Assembly (NCBI RefSeq): GCF_900217905.1
Contig: NZ_OBMO01000011.1
Span: 1-64,000 of the forward strand
Length of the DNA: 64,000 nt
Source: Alloalcanivorax xenomutans
GTDB taxonomy: Bacteria > Pseudomonadota > Gammaproteobacteria > Pseudomonadales > Alcanivoracaceae
Direction of reading: 5' to 3'
Part shown: positions 37,345 to 45,976 of the stretch, one piece after another
Position numbering within the stretch: the stretch's first letter is position 1
Layout: every line of letters begins with the position of its first letter
Translations under genes and position numbers: made by a program
Notes under the pieces: model-generated
The model's input: the letters and a program-made list of their open reading frames with translations, nothing else
The model's database searches: none
What the model was told of the DNA's origin: nothing

Positions 37345-37635
37345 ATGACCGTCTATGCGTTAGCCCAAATCACCATCACCGACCGTGACGCTTACCAGCG
37401 TTACCTGTCCCGTTTCATGGAAGTCTTTCGGCAGTTCAGGGGACGGCTGCTCGCCGCCGACGAAGCGCCGGAGCAAGTGGAAGGGGAATGGGGTTACCAA
37501 AAAGCCATTCTGATGTCCTTCCCCGACGCCCAGGCCTTTCGGGAATGGTCACAGTCCGAGCAGTACATCACCATCGCCAGGGATCGCAAAGCGGGCTCTC
37601 ATGGAGTGGTTTTGCTTCTTCAAGGTTTGCAGTAG
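37345..37635 (+). CDS. DUF1330-domain protein
   Basis: A 96-residue protein of the small dimeric alpha/beta DUF1330 family: ALAQITITDRDAYQRYL, GGRLLA-like RGRLLAADEAPE, and FPDAQAFREWSQSEQY all fit. AAGGAGAG precedes the ATG. The family's role is unsettled; a stress or antibiotic-biosynthesis monooxygenase-like fold is known. It stands alone before the FMN reductase. Confidence 0.85.
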   Translation: MTVYALAQITITDRDAYQRYLSRFMEVFRQFRGRLLAADEAPEQVEGEWGYQKAILMSFPDAQAFREWSQSEQYITIARDRKAGSHGVVLLLQGLQ

Positions 37636-37687
37636 CGGCGGTGGGGAGTAGATTGTAGACATCACTTTTGCAATCGGAGGGCAACGC

Positions 37688-38251
37688 ATGCTGCGTCTTG
37701 ATGTGGTGATCGCCAGTACCCGCCCCGGACGGGTGGGAAAAGCGGTGGCCGATTGGTTCTATCCCGTCGCCAGGGAGCACGGGGCGTTCGACGCCCGTCT
37801 GGTGGATCTGGCCGAGATGAATCTGCCTTTGTTGGACGAGCCCAATCACCCGAGAATGCAGAAGTACCAGCATGAACATACGCGCCGCTGGGCGGAGACG
37901 GTGGATGCCGCCGACGCCTTTGTCTTCGTGGTGCCGGAGTACAATTTCGGGCCGACACCGGCGTTGACCAACGCACTCAATTACCTGTACCTGGAGTGGA
38001 ATTACAAGGCGGCGGGCTTCGTCAGCTATGGCGGCGTTTCCGGAGGACTGCGTTCGGTGCAGGCCACCAAGCCGTTGTTGACCACCTTGAAAATAATGCC
38101 GTTGGTGGAGCAGGTGATGGTGCCGATGGTGAACCAACACCTTAAGGACGGTGTCTTTGAAAGTAACGATCATCATCGGGACAGCGCTCAGGCCATGCTC
38201 GATGAACTGGAACGATGGGCCGGCGCCTTGAAGCCGCTGCGCGCTTCGTAA
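37688..38251 (+). CDS. NADPH-dependent FMN reductase / quinone reductase-like protein
   Basis: A 187-residue flavodoxin-like oxidoreductase. The phosphate-binding loop (ASTRPGRVGKAVADWF) and the second FMN-binding motif (VVPEYNFGPTPALTNALNYL) are both present, as is the SYGGVSGGLR segment. It should reduce FMN or quinones with NADPH in the cytoplasm. It ends 20 bases before the next gene and may be cotranscribed with it. Confidence 0.9.
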   Translation: MLRLDVVIASTRPGRVGKAVADWFYPVAREHGAFDARLVDLAEMNLPLLDEPNHPRMQKYQHEHTRRWAETVDAADAFVFVVPEYNFGPTPALTNALNYLYLEWNYKAAGFVSYGGVSGGLRSVQATKPLLTTLKIMPLVEQVMVPMVNQHLKDGVFESNDHHRDSAQAMLDELERWAGALKPLRAS

Positions 38252-38271
38252 TGCCGAGGGAGGGAGAGCAC

Positions 38272-39243
38272 ATGTCTGATCAATCCGATTTAATGGACGC
38301 CCTGCGTTTCGCGCTGAGTTCCCGGGCGGACGTGGACGCTTTGGAAACCGCCGAGGATTGGGCGCCGGAATGGCGGGCCCAGGCAGCCGAGGGTTTGTCG
38401 CCGGTGGCGCTGGCGGTCAGTGGTGGCTTTCTCTCCGATCGCCTTGCCTGGGCCTTCGCTGGCGGGTACCAGGCGGCGCTGCGCCGGTTGTTGACTCCCT
38501 TCCGGCCCCAATTGCTGGAGAACGAGTGGACGATGGCGCTGTGCGCCACGGAAAGCAGCGGTAACCGTCCCCGGGATATTCGTACCCAGGTAACCGACAA
38601 CGGCGATGGCACGGTCACCGTCAGTGGTGAGAAGAGCTGGACCACGCTGGGGCCGGTGGCGGATGTGTTTCTGGTGGTGGCCCGCATCAACGGCCATGAA
38701 CCGGAAGCCAGGCCGGCGTTGAAAGTAGTGGCGGTGCCGGCGTCTTCCGAAGGGATTTACTTCTCGGAGAAGACGCCGCTGGAATTCGTGCCGGAGGTGC
38801 CCCATCAGGCGGCGGCCTTCGACAATGTACGGGTGCCGCGAGAGGCGGTACTGCCCGGCGACGGTTACAGCGACTACGTCAAGCCGTTCCGCACCGTGGA
38901 AGACACCTTCATCGCCATCGCCACGCACGCCTATCTGTTGCGCGAAGCCCGCTATCGCGGCTGGCCGGATCCGCTCATCGAAGCTCTGGCCGCCAATTTG
39001 TTTTCGCTGGGCAGTCTGGCCAGCGTGGATGCCGGCAGCCCGGCGACCCACGTGGCGCTCGCCGGCCTGCTCGGTCAGGGGCAGGCCCTGTATGGCAGGG
39101 TGACCGATCAGTGGCGCGGCAGTGACAACGGGGACCCGGCATTGCGGCGCTGGCTGCGAGACCAGCCGTTATTCCAGATCGCCTCCAAACCACGGGAGCT
39201 GCGGGTCCAACGGGCCTGGGAACAGCTCGCCACCTTGTCCTGA
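38272..39243 (+). CDS. Acyl-CoA dehydrogenase-like protein, short form
   Basis: 323 residues, starting at the ATG after GAGGGAGGGAGAG. The middle beta domain of the acyl-CoA dehydrogenase family is visible (MALCATESSGNRPRDIRTQV; TVSGEKSWTTLGPVADVFLV; FDNVRVPREAVLP). The N- and C-terminal helical domains are shorter than usual for the ~380-residue family, and I do not find the GGxG and catalytic-glutamate C-terminal motif. It may be a degraded or specialised relative without dehydrogenase activity. Confidence 0.78.
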   Translation: MSDQSDLMDALRFALSSRADVDALETAEDWAPEWRAQAAEGLSPVALAVSGGFLSDRLAWAFAGGYQAALRRLLTPFRPQLLENEWTMALCATESSGNRPRDIRTQVTDNGDGTVTVSGEKSWTTLGPVADVFLVVARINGHEPEARPALKVVAVPASSEGIYFSEKTPLEFVPEVPHQAAAFDNVRVPREAVLPGDGYSDYVKPFRTVEDTFIAIATHAYLLREARYRGWPDPLIEALAANLFSLGSLASVDAGSPATHVALAGLLGQGQALYGRVTDQWRGSDNGDPALRRWLRDQPLFQIASKPRELRVQRAWEQLATLS

Positions 39244-39281
39244 CCCCGGGTTGTCCTCAATCAGGGCCCGTGCCAGCCATG

Positions 39282-39890
39282 CTACCGGGACGGGCCTGTC
39301 TCACCGCCGAGATAGCCGACGATCATGTTGGTGAGCCCCTCGGCCACGTCTTCCTGCCGTAGCAGCCCTTCGTCCTGACTGACCTGTCGCACCATGGTGA
39401 ACAAGGTGCTGTTGGCGACGATGAACATGCGCACCTGCAGATCCTCGATCGGGTACTTCTGGTGATGCTTGATGAAATACAGCCGCGCCAGCTCCAGGAA
39501 GTGCCCCTGTAGCACATCCGCCACGCGGGCCGTGGGCAGCCGGTGCCAGTTGCGGATCAGCTCCAGAAACAACCCCTCCCGGGAGTTGAGCATGTCGAAG
39601 CCGAAACGGATGGCGCCGCCCACCAGATCATGCAGGTTGGCGGATTCCGGCAGCGGCAGGCGTTTGAGCGCCCGCGCCACATCGTGGGCCAGTTTCTCTC
39701 CGAGGGCCTCGAACAAAGCGTCCTTGTCGCTGAAATACTGATACAGGGAACCGACGCTGACGCCGGCGCATTCGGCGATGCGCGGGGTGGTGGTGCCGTC
39801 CACGCCGTATTGGGTGATGCATTGGGCGGTGGCGTCGATGAGGGCGTCCACCATCCGCCGGGAGCGCCGCTGTCTGGGTTGTTTACGCAT
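39282..39890 (-). CDS. TetR-family transcriptional regulator
   Basis: A 202-residue repressor. The N-terminal HTH is typical (DATAQCITQYGVDGTTTPRI; AGVSVGSLYQYFSDKDALFE). The C-terminal ligand-binding half is helical and unspecific. The divergent DUF2236 gene begins 108 bases away and a perfect palindrome (39931-39952) lies between them, so autoregulation and control of that gene are likely. Confidence 0.93.
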   Translation of the reverse strand: MRKQPRQRRSRRMVDALIDATAQCITQYGVDGTTTPRIAECAGVSVGSLYQYFSDKDALFEALGEKLAHDVARALKRLPLPESANLHDLVGGAIRFGFDMLNSREGLFLELIRNWHRLPTARVADVLQGHFLELARLYFIKHHQKYPIEDLQVRMFIVANSTLFTMVRQVSQDEGLLRQEDVAEGLTNMIVGYLGGETGPSR

Positions 39891-39930
39891 GACACTCCTT
39901 CAAGGCCAGGGTGGGCCCAAACGCGAATTG

Positions 39931-39952
39931 AATGCGAATACATATTCGCATT
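39931..39952. promoter_or_regulatory. Palindromic operator, probable TetR-type binding site
   Basis: AATGCGAATA, two bases, TATTCGCATT: a perfect 22-base inverted repeat, AT-rich within GC-rich surroundings, 40 bases from the TetR start and 46 from the DUF2236 start. Size and symmetry suit a TetR dimer. Confidence 0.82.
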
Positions 39953-39998
39953 ATGGTTCGGAGTAATACAAGAGGCCATCGCCCGCAGGAGATCCACC

Positions 39999-41189
39999 AT
40001 GGACGCGTCCGTTACTCCCCGCCCGGCTCCGACCCGGGCCCGCCCGTTTGAAAAGACCCAGGGCCGCACGCCACTGTGGTTGCGGTTATGGTTGGGGCGC
40101 GATCTGGCGCCGAGCCGGGAGGAGTTCCAGGCGGCTCTGGACGGCCTGTGGGTAGGTGATCCGGCCATGGATGAACTGGTGGCGTGGATGGAAGAGTATG
40201 GCCGAGGCCGTGGCCACAAGTTGTTCCAGCAGGCACTGAAGCAAGGCGTGGACAGCCTGACGGATGCCCCCGAGCCGTTGGTGCGCTTCTTCCGGCGGGT
40301 GGAAACCAGGCCGGACTGGGTGAATCCGGAGCTGCTTGAGCTGGGCGCCCGCTTCATCCATGGCACCGGGGAGGGCGCCACCTTCGTGCTCCGTGATCTG
40401 GCGCTGATGGGGGGCTATCTGCTGTCCGGGTTCAATCAGTCGCTGGTGCTTACCGGGGCGCTTACCGAAGGTACCGGACGTCGGGTGGCACGTACCGGTC
40501 ACTGGTGGATCGATTGCACCGAGGTCGGCGGTCTGGAGCCGCTGGCCGCGGGCTATCGCGCCACCTTGCAGGTACGCCTGGTGCATGCTCTGGTGCGTCG
40601 GGATCTGGACCGGCGTGAGGACTGGGATCATGAGCGCTGGGGATTGCCGCTGAGCCAGGTGGATATGGTGGCGACCTATCTGGGATTTTCGGTGGTCATG
40701 CTCAATGGTTTGCGCTTGCTTGGGATCCCGGTGACGCCCAGGGAGTCTCGGGCGGTCATGCACCTGTGGCGCTACGCCTGCTGGCTGATGGGCGTGCAGG
40801 AGCAGTGGCTGGTGGATACCGAAAAAGAGGGCGCGTTGCGTTTGCATCATACTTTGATGACCCAGAGCCAGCCGGACTGGACCACCCCGGAACTGGCGCG
40901 GGCGCTGGCCCGGGAGCCTCTGGCGCATCGTTTTCCCCGTCTTCAGAGCGTGCGCCGGCGGCTGCGCTATCACATGCATCTGAGCACCAGCCGCTATTTC
41001 CTCGGCAAGGAAAAGATGCGCCAGCTCGGTCTGCCGGAGCATATCCTGCCCTGGTTCCCGCTAATGACCATTGCTCCGCGCTTCACCTATTACAGCAGTC
41101 ACCGTTTTCTGCCCGGGCTGCGGGAACGGCTGCAGCAACGCGGCCGTGCCTTCCAGAAAGCGGCGGTGGGCACGTTGCGGGAAAGCTGA
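39999..41189 (+). CDS. DUF2236 oxygenase (MpaB / latex-clearing-protein superfamily)
   Basis: A 396-residue protein. The ATG at 39999 follows GCAGGAGA. The longer open frame starting at 39543 overlaps tetR antisense and is rejected. The family signature is clear: RVARTGHWWIDCTE, QVRLVHALVRRDLDRRE, WGLPLSQVDMVATYLGFS and LRLLGIPVTPRE. Members bind haem b or are of the MpaB oxidoreductase type, and cleave or oxidise hydrophobic substrates. Substrate here is unknown. Paired with a TetR regulator, it is likely induced by a hydrophobic compound. Confidence 0.88.
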   Translation: MDASVTPRPAPTRARPFEKTQGRTPLWLRLWLGRDLAPSREEFQAALDGLWVGDPAMDELVAWMEEYGRGRGHKLFQQALKQGVDSLTDAPEPLVRFFRRVETRPDWVNPELLELGARFIHGTGEGATFVLRDLALMGGYLLSGFNQSLVLTGALTEGTGRRVARTGHWWIDCTEVGGLEPLAAGYRATLQVRLVHALVRRDLDRREDWDHERWGLPLSQVDMVATYLGFSVVMLNGLRLLGIPVTPRESRAVMHLWRYACWLMGVQEQWLVDTEKEGALRLHHTLMTQSQPDWTTPELARALAREPLAHRFPRLQSVRRRLRYHMHLSTSRYFLGKEKMRQLGLPEHILPWFPLMTIAPRFTYYSSHRFLPGLRERLQQRGRAFQKAAVGTLRES

Positions 41190-41256
41190 TCAAGAGCGTT
41201 GTCCCGATCCGGTCGGACACGGCACACTTGGGGCCTTGTCCTATCGGGAGAACCTC

Positions 41257-41982
41257 ATGACAACAAGAACCTTTCTGATTACCGGTGCCAGCAAGGGCAT
41301 CGGCCGTGCCCTGGCCCAGCGGCTGGCCGCCGCCGGCCACGGCGTGGTGGGCCTGGCCCGTAGCGCTGGCCAGGGGGACTTCCCCGGCACTTTGATCTCC
41401 GCGGACCTGAGCGATCGCGCCAGCACGGAGGAAGTGCTGGCGGATCTGGCCAACCGTTTTGACTTCGACGGCGTGGTCAACAATGTGGGCGCGGTGCGTC
41501 CGCAGCCGTTGGGCGAGATCGATCTGGATACCTTCGACAGCGTGCTGGCGCTGAATCTGCACCCGAGCATCCAGGCCACCCAGGCGGTATTGCCGGGGAT
41601 GCGCCAGCGCGGCTGGGGGCGTGTGGTTAATATCTCCAGCCTGACCGTGCTGGGTATGCCGGGGCGCACCGCTTACGCCTCCGCCAAATCCGCTCTGGTC
41701 AATTTCACCCGCACCTGGGCGCTGGAACTGGCGAAAACCGGTATCACCGTCAATTCGGTGGCACCGGGCCCGACGGAAACCGAACTGTTTCGCGAAAACA
41801 ACCCGCCCGGAAGTGAAGGTGAAGCGCGCTATCTGTCCGGTGTCCCCATGGACCGGCTCGGCCAGCCGGACGAAATCGCCGCCGCCATCGAATTTCTGCT
41901 CGGCGAGCATAGCGGCTACATCACCGGCCAGACCCTGTTCGTGGACGGCGGCGCCTCGGTGGGACGGGCGGCGTTTTCCTGA
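41257..41982 (+). CDS. Short-chain dehydrogenase/reductase
   Basis: A 241-residue SDR. The NAD(P) motif TGASKGIG is at residues 7-14, NNVG near 85, catalytic Ser in VVNISSLTVLG and YASAK with Tyr and Lys at about residues 146-150. The substrate is not evident. The ATG at 41257 follows GGGAGAA. It may be cotranscribed with the DUF2236 gene 67 bases upstream. Confidence 0.93.
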   Translation: MTTRTFLITGASKGIGRALAQRLAAAGHGVVGLARSAGQGDFPGTLISADLSDRASTEEVLADLANRFDFDGVVNNVGAVRPQPLGEIDLDTFDSVLALNLHPSIQATQAVLPGMRQRGWGRVVNISSLTVLGMPGRTAYASAKSALVNFTRTWALELAKTGITVNSVAPGPTETELFRENNPPGSEGEARYLSGVPMDRLGQPDEIAAAIEFLLGEHSGYITGQTLFVDGGASVGRAAFS

Positions 41983-42021
41983 CATGGCGTCAGTCCGGAC
42001 AGGGCGTGCGGGAGCCCCCCC

Positions 42022-42756
42022 CTAGCCGAAGTTGCAGCAGCGAAAAAACTGGCCGCCCGCCATGGAGGACATGGAATCCGGTAGCGGAAGGTTGGTGACC
42101 CGGCAGAGGCCGGCGGCATCGGAGATAACCCACTTGCGGCCCCGGCCGCTGATCATATCGCTTTCCCGGAAGCGGGCCAGCAATCTGGAAAGCGTTTCCG
42201 GGGACATGTTCAATTGCCTGGCCAGAACCTTGACGCTGACCGGCAGGGTCAGCCAATGGCTTTTTTGTTCCTGGATCAAGTCAAGGAGGTACATCACCAA
42301 TCGTTGGCTGGCATTGGTCACGGTCAAATGATCGAAGCGATTGACCGCCTGATACAACCGGCCCGACATCTGCTCCAGCAGATAGAGAGCAAAGCGGGAA
42401 TCGTTGGTGGCCAGTTCGACGAGACCTTCTTTTTGTAACCGGTAAAGATCGCAGTCGCTCTCCGCCTGGGCGGAGAGCGGGTAGACGCAGGGGTTGGAAA
42501 ACATGGCGGTTTCGGCGATCAAATCCCCCTCCCCCAAGACCTGGTAGACCTTGTCCTCACCGTCCAGGCCGGCACGGTAAAGGCGAACGATTCCCGTCTT
42601 TACCAGGAAGAATGCGTGTGCCTCATCACCTGACGCAAACAAATGTCCACCGCACGGCACGGATATGGAATGCGCGCCCCGCGTGATGACCCGCAAGGCC
42701 GGTAATGCCACCCCGGAAAACAGGGCGGTCTTGCTCAGTGCTTCGATTACGGACAC
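42022..42756 (-). CDS. Crp/Fnr-family transcriptional regulator
   Basis: A 244-residue regulator: a cNMP-binding-type beta domain (about residues 15-120; GEGDLIAETAMF) and a C-terminal winged HTH (VKVLARQLNMSPETLSRLLA). The Fnr-type N-terminal cysteine cluster for an iron-sulfur centre is absent. The tail carries an unusual FFRCCNFG. It is convergent with the SDR and divergent from the iron-regulated cassette, its start lying 37 bases from the Fur box, so it may be iron-responsive or regulate that cassette. Confidence 0.9.
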   Translation of the reverse strand: MSVIEALSKTALFSGVALPALRVITRGAHSISVPCGGHLFASGDEAHAFFLVKTGIVRLYRAGLDGEDKVYQVLGEGDLIAETAMFSNPCVYPLSAQAESDCDLYRLQKEGLVELATNDSRFALYLLEQMSGRLYQAVNRFDHLTVTNASQRLVMYLLDLIQEQKSHWLTLPVSVKVLARQLNMSPETLSRLLARFRESDMISGRGRKWVISDAAGLCRVTNLPLPDSMSSMAGGQFFRCCNFG

Positions 42757-42792
42757 GGCCCACCCACCGAACTGATAAAAGTCATTTTTGTT

Positions 42793-42807
42793 TGAGAATG
42801 ATTATCA
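42793..42807. promoter_or_regulatory. Fur box
   Basis: TGAGAAT-G-ATTATCA matches the 7-1-7 Fur consensus TGATAAT-N-ATTATCA in all but one base (G for T in the first arm). It lies 61 bases upstream of the first secreted-protein gene and 37 upstream of the divergent Crp/Fnr start, overlapping the expected promoter. Confidence 0.88.
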
Positions 42808-42867
42808 GATGATAGGCTCTCCTGTCTTCAGGAGCAAGGAACGACCTTTCATCTTCGGAGAAATGCC

Positions 42868-43404
42868 ATGAAACCGCTTCTTAGCATTGCCACGATTCTG
42901 GGGATCTTCACGCTGCAACTGGGCGCCGGCGCGATGGCCGGAACCCCCGGACTGACCGGCGCCTACTATGGTGATTATCTGATTCAGGTCAGGACCACCG
43001 ACGACAACACCATTTGCGCCACCGGCCTGGCTTATTACGACTGGGACTGGGATTTTGATAACGCGGAAATGACCATCACCAACGGCCAGGTGAACGCCAG
43101 CTTTCTGGGCATATCCGGCATTTTCAATTACGCCTTGACCGATATCAGCTCCGGGAGCACGACGATTCCGTTTACCGATAACGGCGATGGTACCTATTCG
43201 TTCAATTACAACTTCAAGGTGTTCAATCCGCTGTTTGGCAACCCCAACAAGGATACCGGGATCACGCTGGAGATCACCGACAGCGGTGGTGTTCTGATCA
43301 TCGATACCATCGATTCCGATGGCGACGGGGTCATCGGGCACAACCTTCCGGCCTCGCCATTCCCGGCTAATTTGTCCATTGAACTGACCGGCTCCGCTTA
43401 CTGA
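42868..43404 (+). CDS. Secreted protein A of the iron-regulated cassette
   Basis: A 178-residue secreted protein (signal ending GAGAMA). Its mature domain starts AGTPGLTGAYYGDYLIQV and has a tryptophan-rich pattern (YDWDWDFDNAEMTI), FTDNGDGTYSFNY, NPLFGNPNKDTGITLEIT and IDTIDSDGDG. The same sequence of landmarks opens the proteins encoded at 43469 and 48153. Here it is nearly the whole protein, so it defines the domain boundary. No known haemophore or siderophore-binding family is recognised. It is the first gene after the Fur box, so it should be expressed in iron limitation. Confidence 0.75.
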   Translation: MKPLLSIATILGIFTLQLGAGAMAGTPGLTGAYYGDYLIQVRTTDDNTICATGLAYYDWDWDFDNAEMTITNGQVNASFLGISGIFNYALTDISSGSTTIPFTDNGDGTYSFNYNFKVFNPLFGNPNKDTGITLEITDSGGVLIIDTIDSDGDGVIGHNLPASPFPANLSIELTGSAY

Positions 43405-43468
43405 CAGGCAACCGGCGAAGGCGGGCATGCCAGGCGTGCCCGCCACCGTAAACATCAGGATTGCTCCC

Positions 43469-45391
43469 ATGAAAGCTGATACCAGATTGAGAATGGTCGC
43501 GCGCGTTGCCGCCGTCATCCTTGCATTGCAAAGCGCTCTCGGCCTGGCCGGGACCACGGGGCTGAACGGTACCTATATCGGTCGTTATTCCCTGCATATG
43601 AACAGTCCCATTACCTTACCGGCGGAGATTCCGCGGGCGCCGATCAACCAGTTGTTGACCAGCCCGTACGATAACAGCACTTACTACAACCGGCTTGGGG
43701 GCAGTCGTTCCACGCAGTATTGGCAGTGGGACTTTGACAACAAAACGATCACTCTCGGAGGAGGGTGGATATATGCCTTGCAGACGGCCTCGCCGCCGTT
43801 CCAGTTGTTCAGCCCGGGTCGGGAGCGAATCGATGGGCAGCTCTTTCCGGAAAAGACGCCTGATCCATCCGAGGTGACCGGCACTTTCATGGACAATGGC
43901 GACGGTACATACACCGCGCAATTCGCCTTACAGATCTTCCTTGATTTCGCCGGCTACCCTCTCGGCGTGATCACCACGGATTTCGAGATACAGGAAGCCG
44001 ATGATGGCAGGCTTTCGATCACCACTCTTGATGGGCCTGATGGTGACAGGATTCCGGGGCGCTGGTTGCCGGCCATGTTCGAGGGGCAACCCAACGCGGT
44101 GTTTCCCTTCCGGGTCTCTCCCCAGTTCGAAAGCGCGGTGATGTACCCGGACGATGGTGCGGACAGTAACGGCGATGGCGTGACCGATGCCCAGGCACAG
44201 GCCTATGGCGTAGCCGTCGATACCGTTCTGGACGTTGCCAGGCGCGGTGACATCGTCACCATGCCGATCGATGCCGACAACGACGGTATCGCCGATTTGA
44301 TCGAAGGCGCCAACGGCGCGGCGGATGATTCCGTGGCTGCCGGCATACAGCTGCTTGACGGGCGCTTGGTGACGTTGACCAACAGCAGGGGAAACCGCTT
44401 TCAATTGGGCAATACCGTCACCGGCATCGACACCCGTTATTTTGAACCCGGCTCGGTGGGCGAGTCCTTGCCCCTTATTGCCGGAGACGGCGCGGAGCTG
44501 AGCTACCATCTGGGCCAGATTCAGTTTGCCACCACCGCCAGGGATACCGATTGGGACCGGTGGAACAAGGAATTCATCGAGCCGTATGCGGGGGAATATC
44601 TCACCGCCAAGAAAGACTGGTTGTTCCGCAAGGCTGACTACGAGGCGTATAGGGACAGTCTCGGGGATCAACCGACCGAGCAGCAACAGACGTTGCTGGC
44701 GCGCAAGAAGACGCTGATGGACAACCATGCCGCCAGTATGGAACTGGCCCGGCCCGCGTTCGAAGCCGGAATCAGCGCGTGGCGTGCGCAGGGAACCGGA
44801 CTTTTCGGCGAAGCCTTCGAAAATGACTTTGAAGGGTTCCTGGATGAAGCGGGTATTGTCGACTACGTCAAGCTGGGCGAAGAGCTGTCCGACGGCACGG
44901 TGGTGTATCGCCTGCTTCCCGATGCGCCACCCATGCAGCTGGAATTCGCCGGGGGGATCCCGGAAGGGCTCCGGTTGTTCACCGTCCGGCGCGTGCTCAA
45001 CAGTACCTCCGAGGTGATCAACGGAGAGGAAATTCTGGCACCGACCATCTGGGCCAGCCTGGCGGTGGAGGTGCCGTATACCCGGCTTGACGAACAGAGC
45101 GTGCGGTTCACGGTTTCCACCCATATGTTTTCACCCATTGATGAAGACCAGGACATCGTCGCGCTACCGGACGATTACCCCTACGAGGACGGCGGGCGAC
45201 TGGTCAACCTGGTGCTCGCCACCACCGAGCCAGAAGATTCCGGCGGGGACGGGGACGGAGGCGGAGATGGCGGCGGCGATGGTGATGGTAATGACGGCGC
45301 CGGTGGTGGCTCCGGTTCCGGGGGTGGCGGCACTCTCCCCCTGGGATTGCTGGGGTTGATTTCAGTCTTGCTCATCCGCCGCAAGAGATAG
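43469..45391 (+). CDS. Secreted protein B with GlyGly-CTERM-like anchor
   Basis: 640 residues; ATG at 43469 behind CAGGA, signal ending SALGLAG. The N-terminal 220 residues carry the cassette domain (AGTTGLNGTYIGRYSLHM; YWQWDFDNKTITLGG; MDNGDGTYTAQFALQIF). A calcium-binding-like DADNDGIADLIEG segment lies at about residue 280. Residues 360-480 are helical. The C-terminus is an acidic Gly/Asp run, then a GGGTLPLGLLGL hydrophobic helix and RRKR, a rhombosortase-type GlyGly-CTERM sorting signal. Surface attachment or release is therefore expected. Function is unknown. Confidence 0.75.
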   Translation: MKADTRLRMVARVAAVILALQSALGLAGTTGLNGTYIGRYSLHMNSPITLPAEIPRAPINQLLTSPYDNSTYYNRLGGSRSTQYWQWDFDNKTITLGGGWIYALQTASPPFQLFSPGRERIDGQLFPEKTPDPSEVTGTFMDNGDGTYTAQFALQIFLDFAGYPLGVITTDFEIQEADDGRLSITTLDGPDGDRIPGRWLPAMFEGQPNAVFPFRVSPQFESAVMYPDDGADSNGDGVTDAQAQAYGVAVDTVLDVARRGDIVTMPIDADNDGIADLIEGANGAADDSVAAGIQLLDGRLVTLTNSRGNRFQLGNTVTGIDTRYFEPGSVGESLPLIAGDGAELSYHLGQIQFATTARDTDWDRWNKEFIEPYAGEYLTAKKDWLFRKADYEAYRDSLGDQPTEQQQTLLARKKTLMDNHAASMELARPAFEAGISAWRAQGTGLFGEAFENDFEGFLDEAGIVDYVKLGEELSDGTVVYRLLPDAPPMQLEFAGGIPEGLRLFTVRRVLNSTSEVINGEEILAPTIWASLAVEVPYTRLDEQSVRFTVSTHMFSPIDEDQDIVALPDDYPYEDGGRLVNLVLATTEPEDSGGDGDGGGDGGGDGDGNDGAGGGSGSGGGGTLPLGLLGLISVLLIRRKR

Positions 45392-45501
45392 GTGCCGTGG
45401 GACGCCTGGCGTCCCTTATCACCATGACAAATGTCATTGAGGTTCCGGGAGTTGGTGAGCAATGATTCGGCTTTGCAACCGTTTAATGAGAGAGAATCGA
45501 A

Positions 45502-45942
45502 TTGGAATACGGAGTACTGATCACGCTGCACCTGTTCTGCGCGATCTTCTTTATCGGCATCGTGGCGTTCGAGGTGATCTTTCTGGAGAACATCCGTCGG
45601 TATCTGCCCGCCGGTATGATGACGCTGGTGGAGGAGGGCATTCACCGAAGAGCGCGAAAGATCATGCCCTATGTGGTGGGGCTGCTCTTCCTCACCGGGA
45701 TCGGATTACTGGTGAGGGTGTATTGGGCTGGCTGGTATCCTCCATTTTCCAGCGTTTTTTCCACACTCCTGACGGTGAAGATTGTGCTCGCGCTGAGTGT
45801 CCTGGTGCATTTCATTACCGCCATCCGGGCCTCCGTCTGTGGGAGTATGAGCTCCCTGCGCTTCAAGATTACCCACTACAGTGTTTTCATCCACATGGTG
45901 CTGATTGTGGTGTTGGCCAAGGCCATGTTCTACCTGACCTGA
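45502..45942 (+). CDS. Four-helix inner-membrane protein with membrane histidines
   Basis: 146 residues, four predicted transmembrane helices (about 5-26, 55-75, 86-108, 122-143). Histidines lie at 10 (helix 1), 103 (helix 3), 125 and 131 (helix 4), with H48 in a loop, a pattern that could hold haem or metal, as in CopD- or cytochrome b561-like families; the assignment is tentative. The start is TTG at 45502: a stop lies at 45487 and the first ATG would remove the first helix. GAGAGA precedes the TTG. The gene lies 34 bases before the receptor. Confidence 0.7.
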   Translation: MEYGVLITLHLFCAIFFIGIVAFEVIFLENIRRYLPAGMMTLVEEGIHRRARKIMPYVVGLLFLTGIGLLVRVYWAGWYPPFSSVFSTLLTVKIVLALSVLVHFITAIRASVCGSMSSLRFKITHYSVFIHMVLIVVLAKAMFYLT

Positions 45943-45976
45943 TCGATCCGCCTTGCCCTCCGTGGGAGGCGAGCCG

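Noticed and set aside
39543-39998. N-terminal extension of the DUF2236 gene
   Set aside because: It runs antisense through tetR and across the operator; the ATG at 39999 has a good ribosome-binding site and the family starts there.
42022-42756. Fnr-type iron-sulfur oxygen sensor
   Set aside because: The N-terminal cysteine cluster is absent; cysteines are scattered, so only the general Crp/Fnr family is supported.
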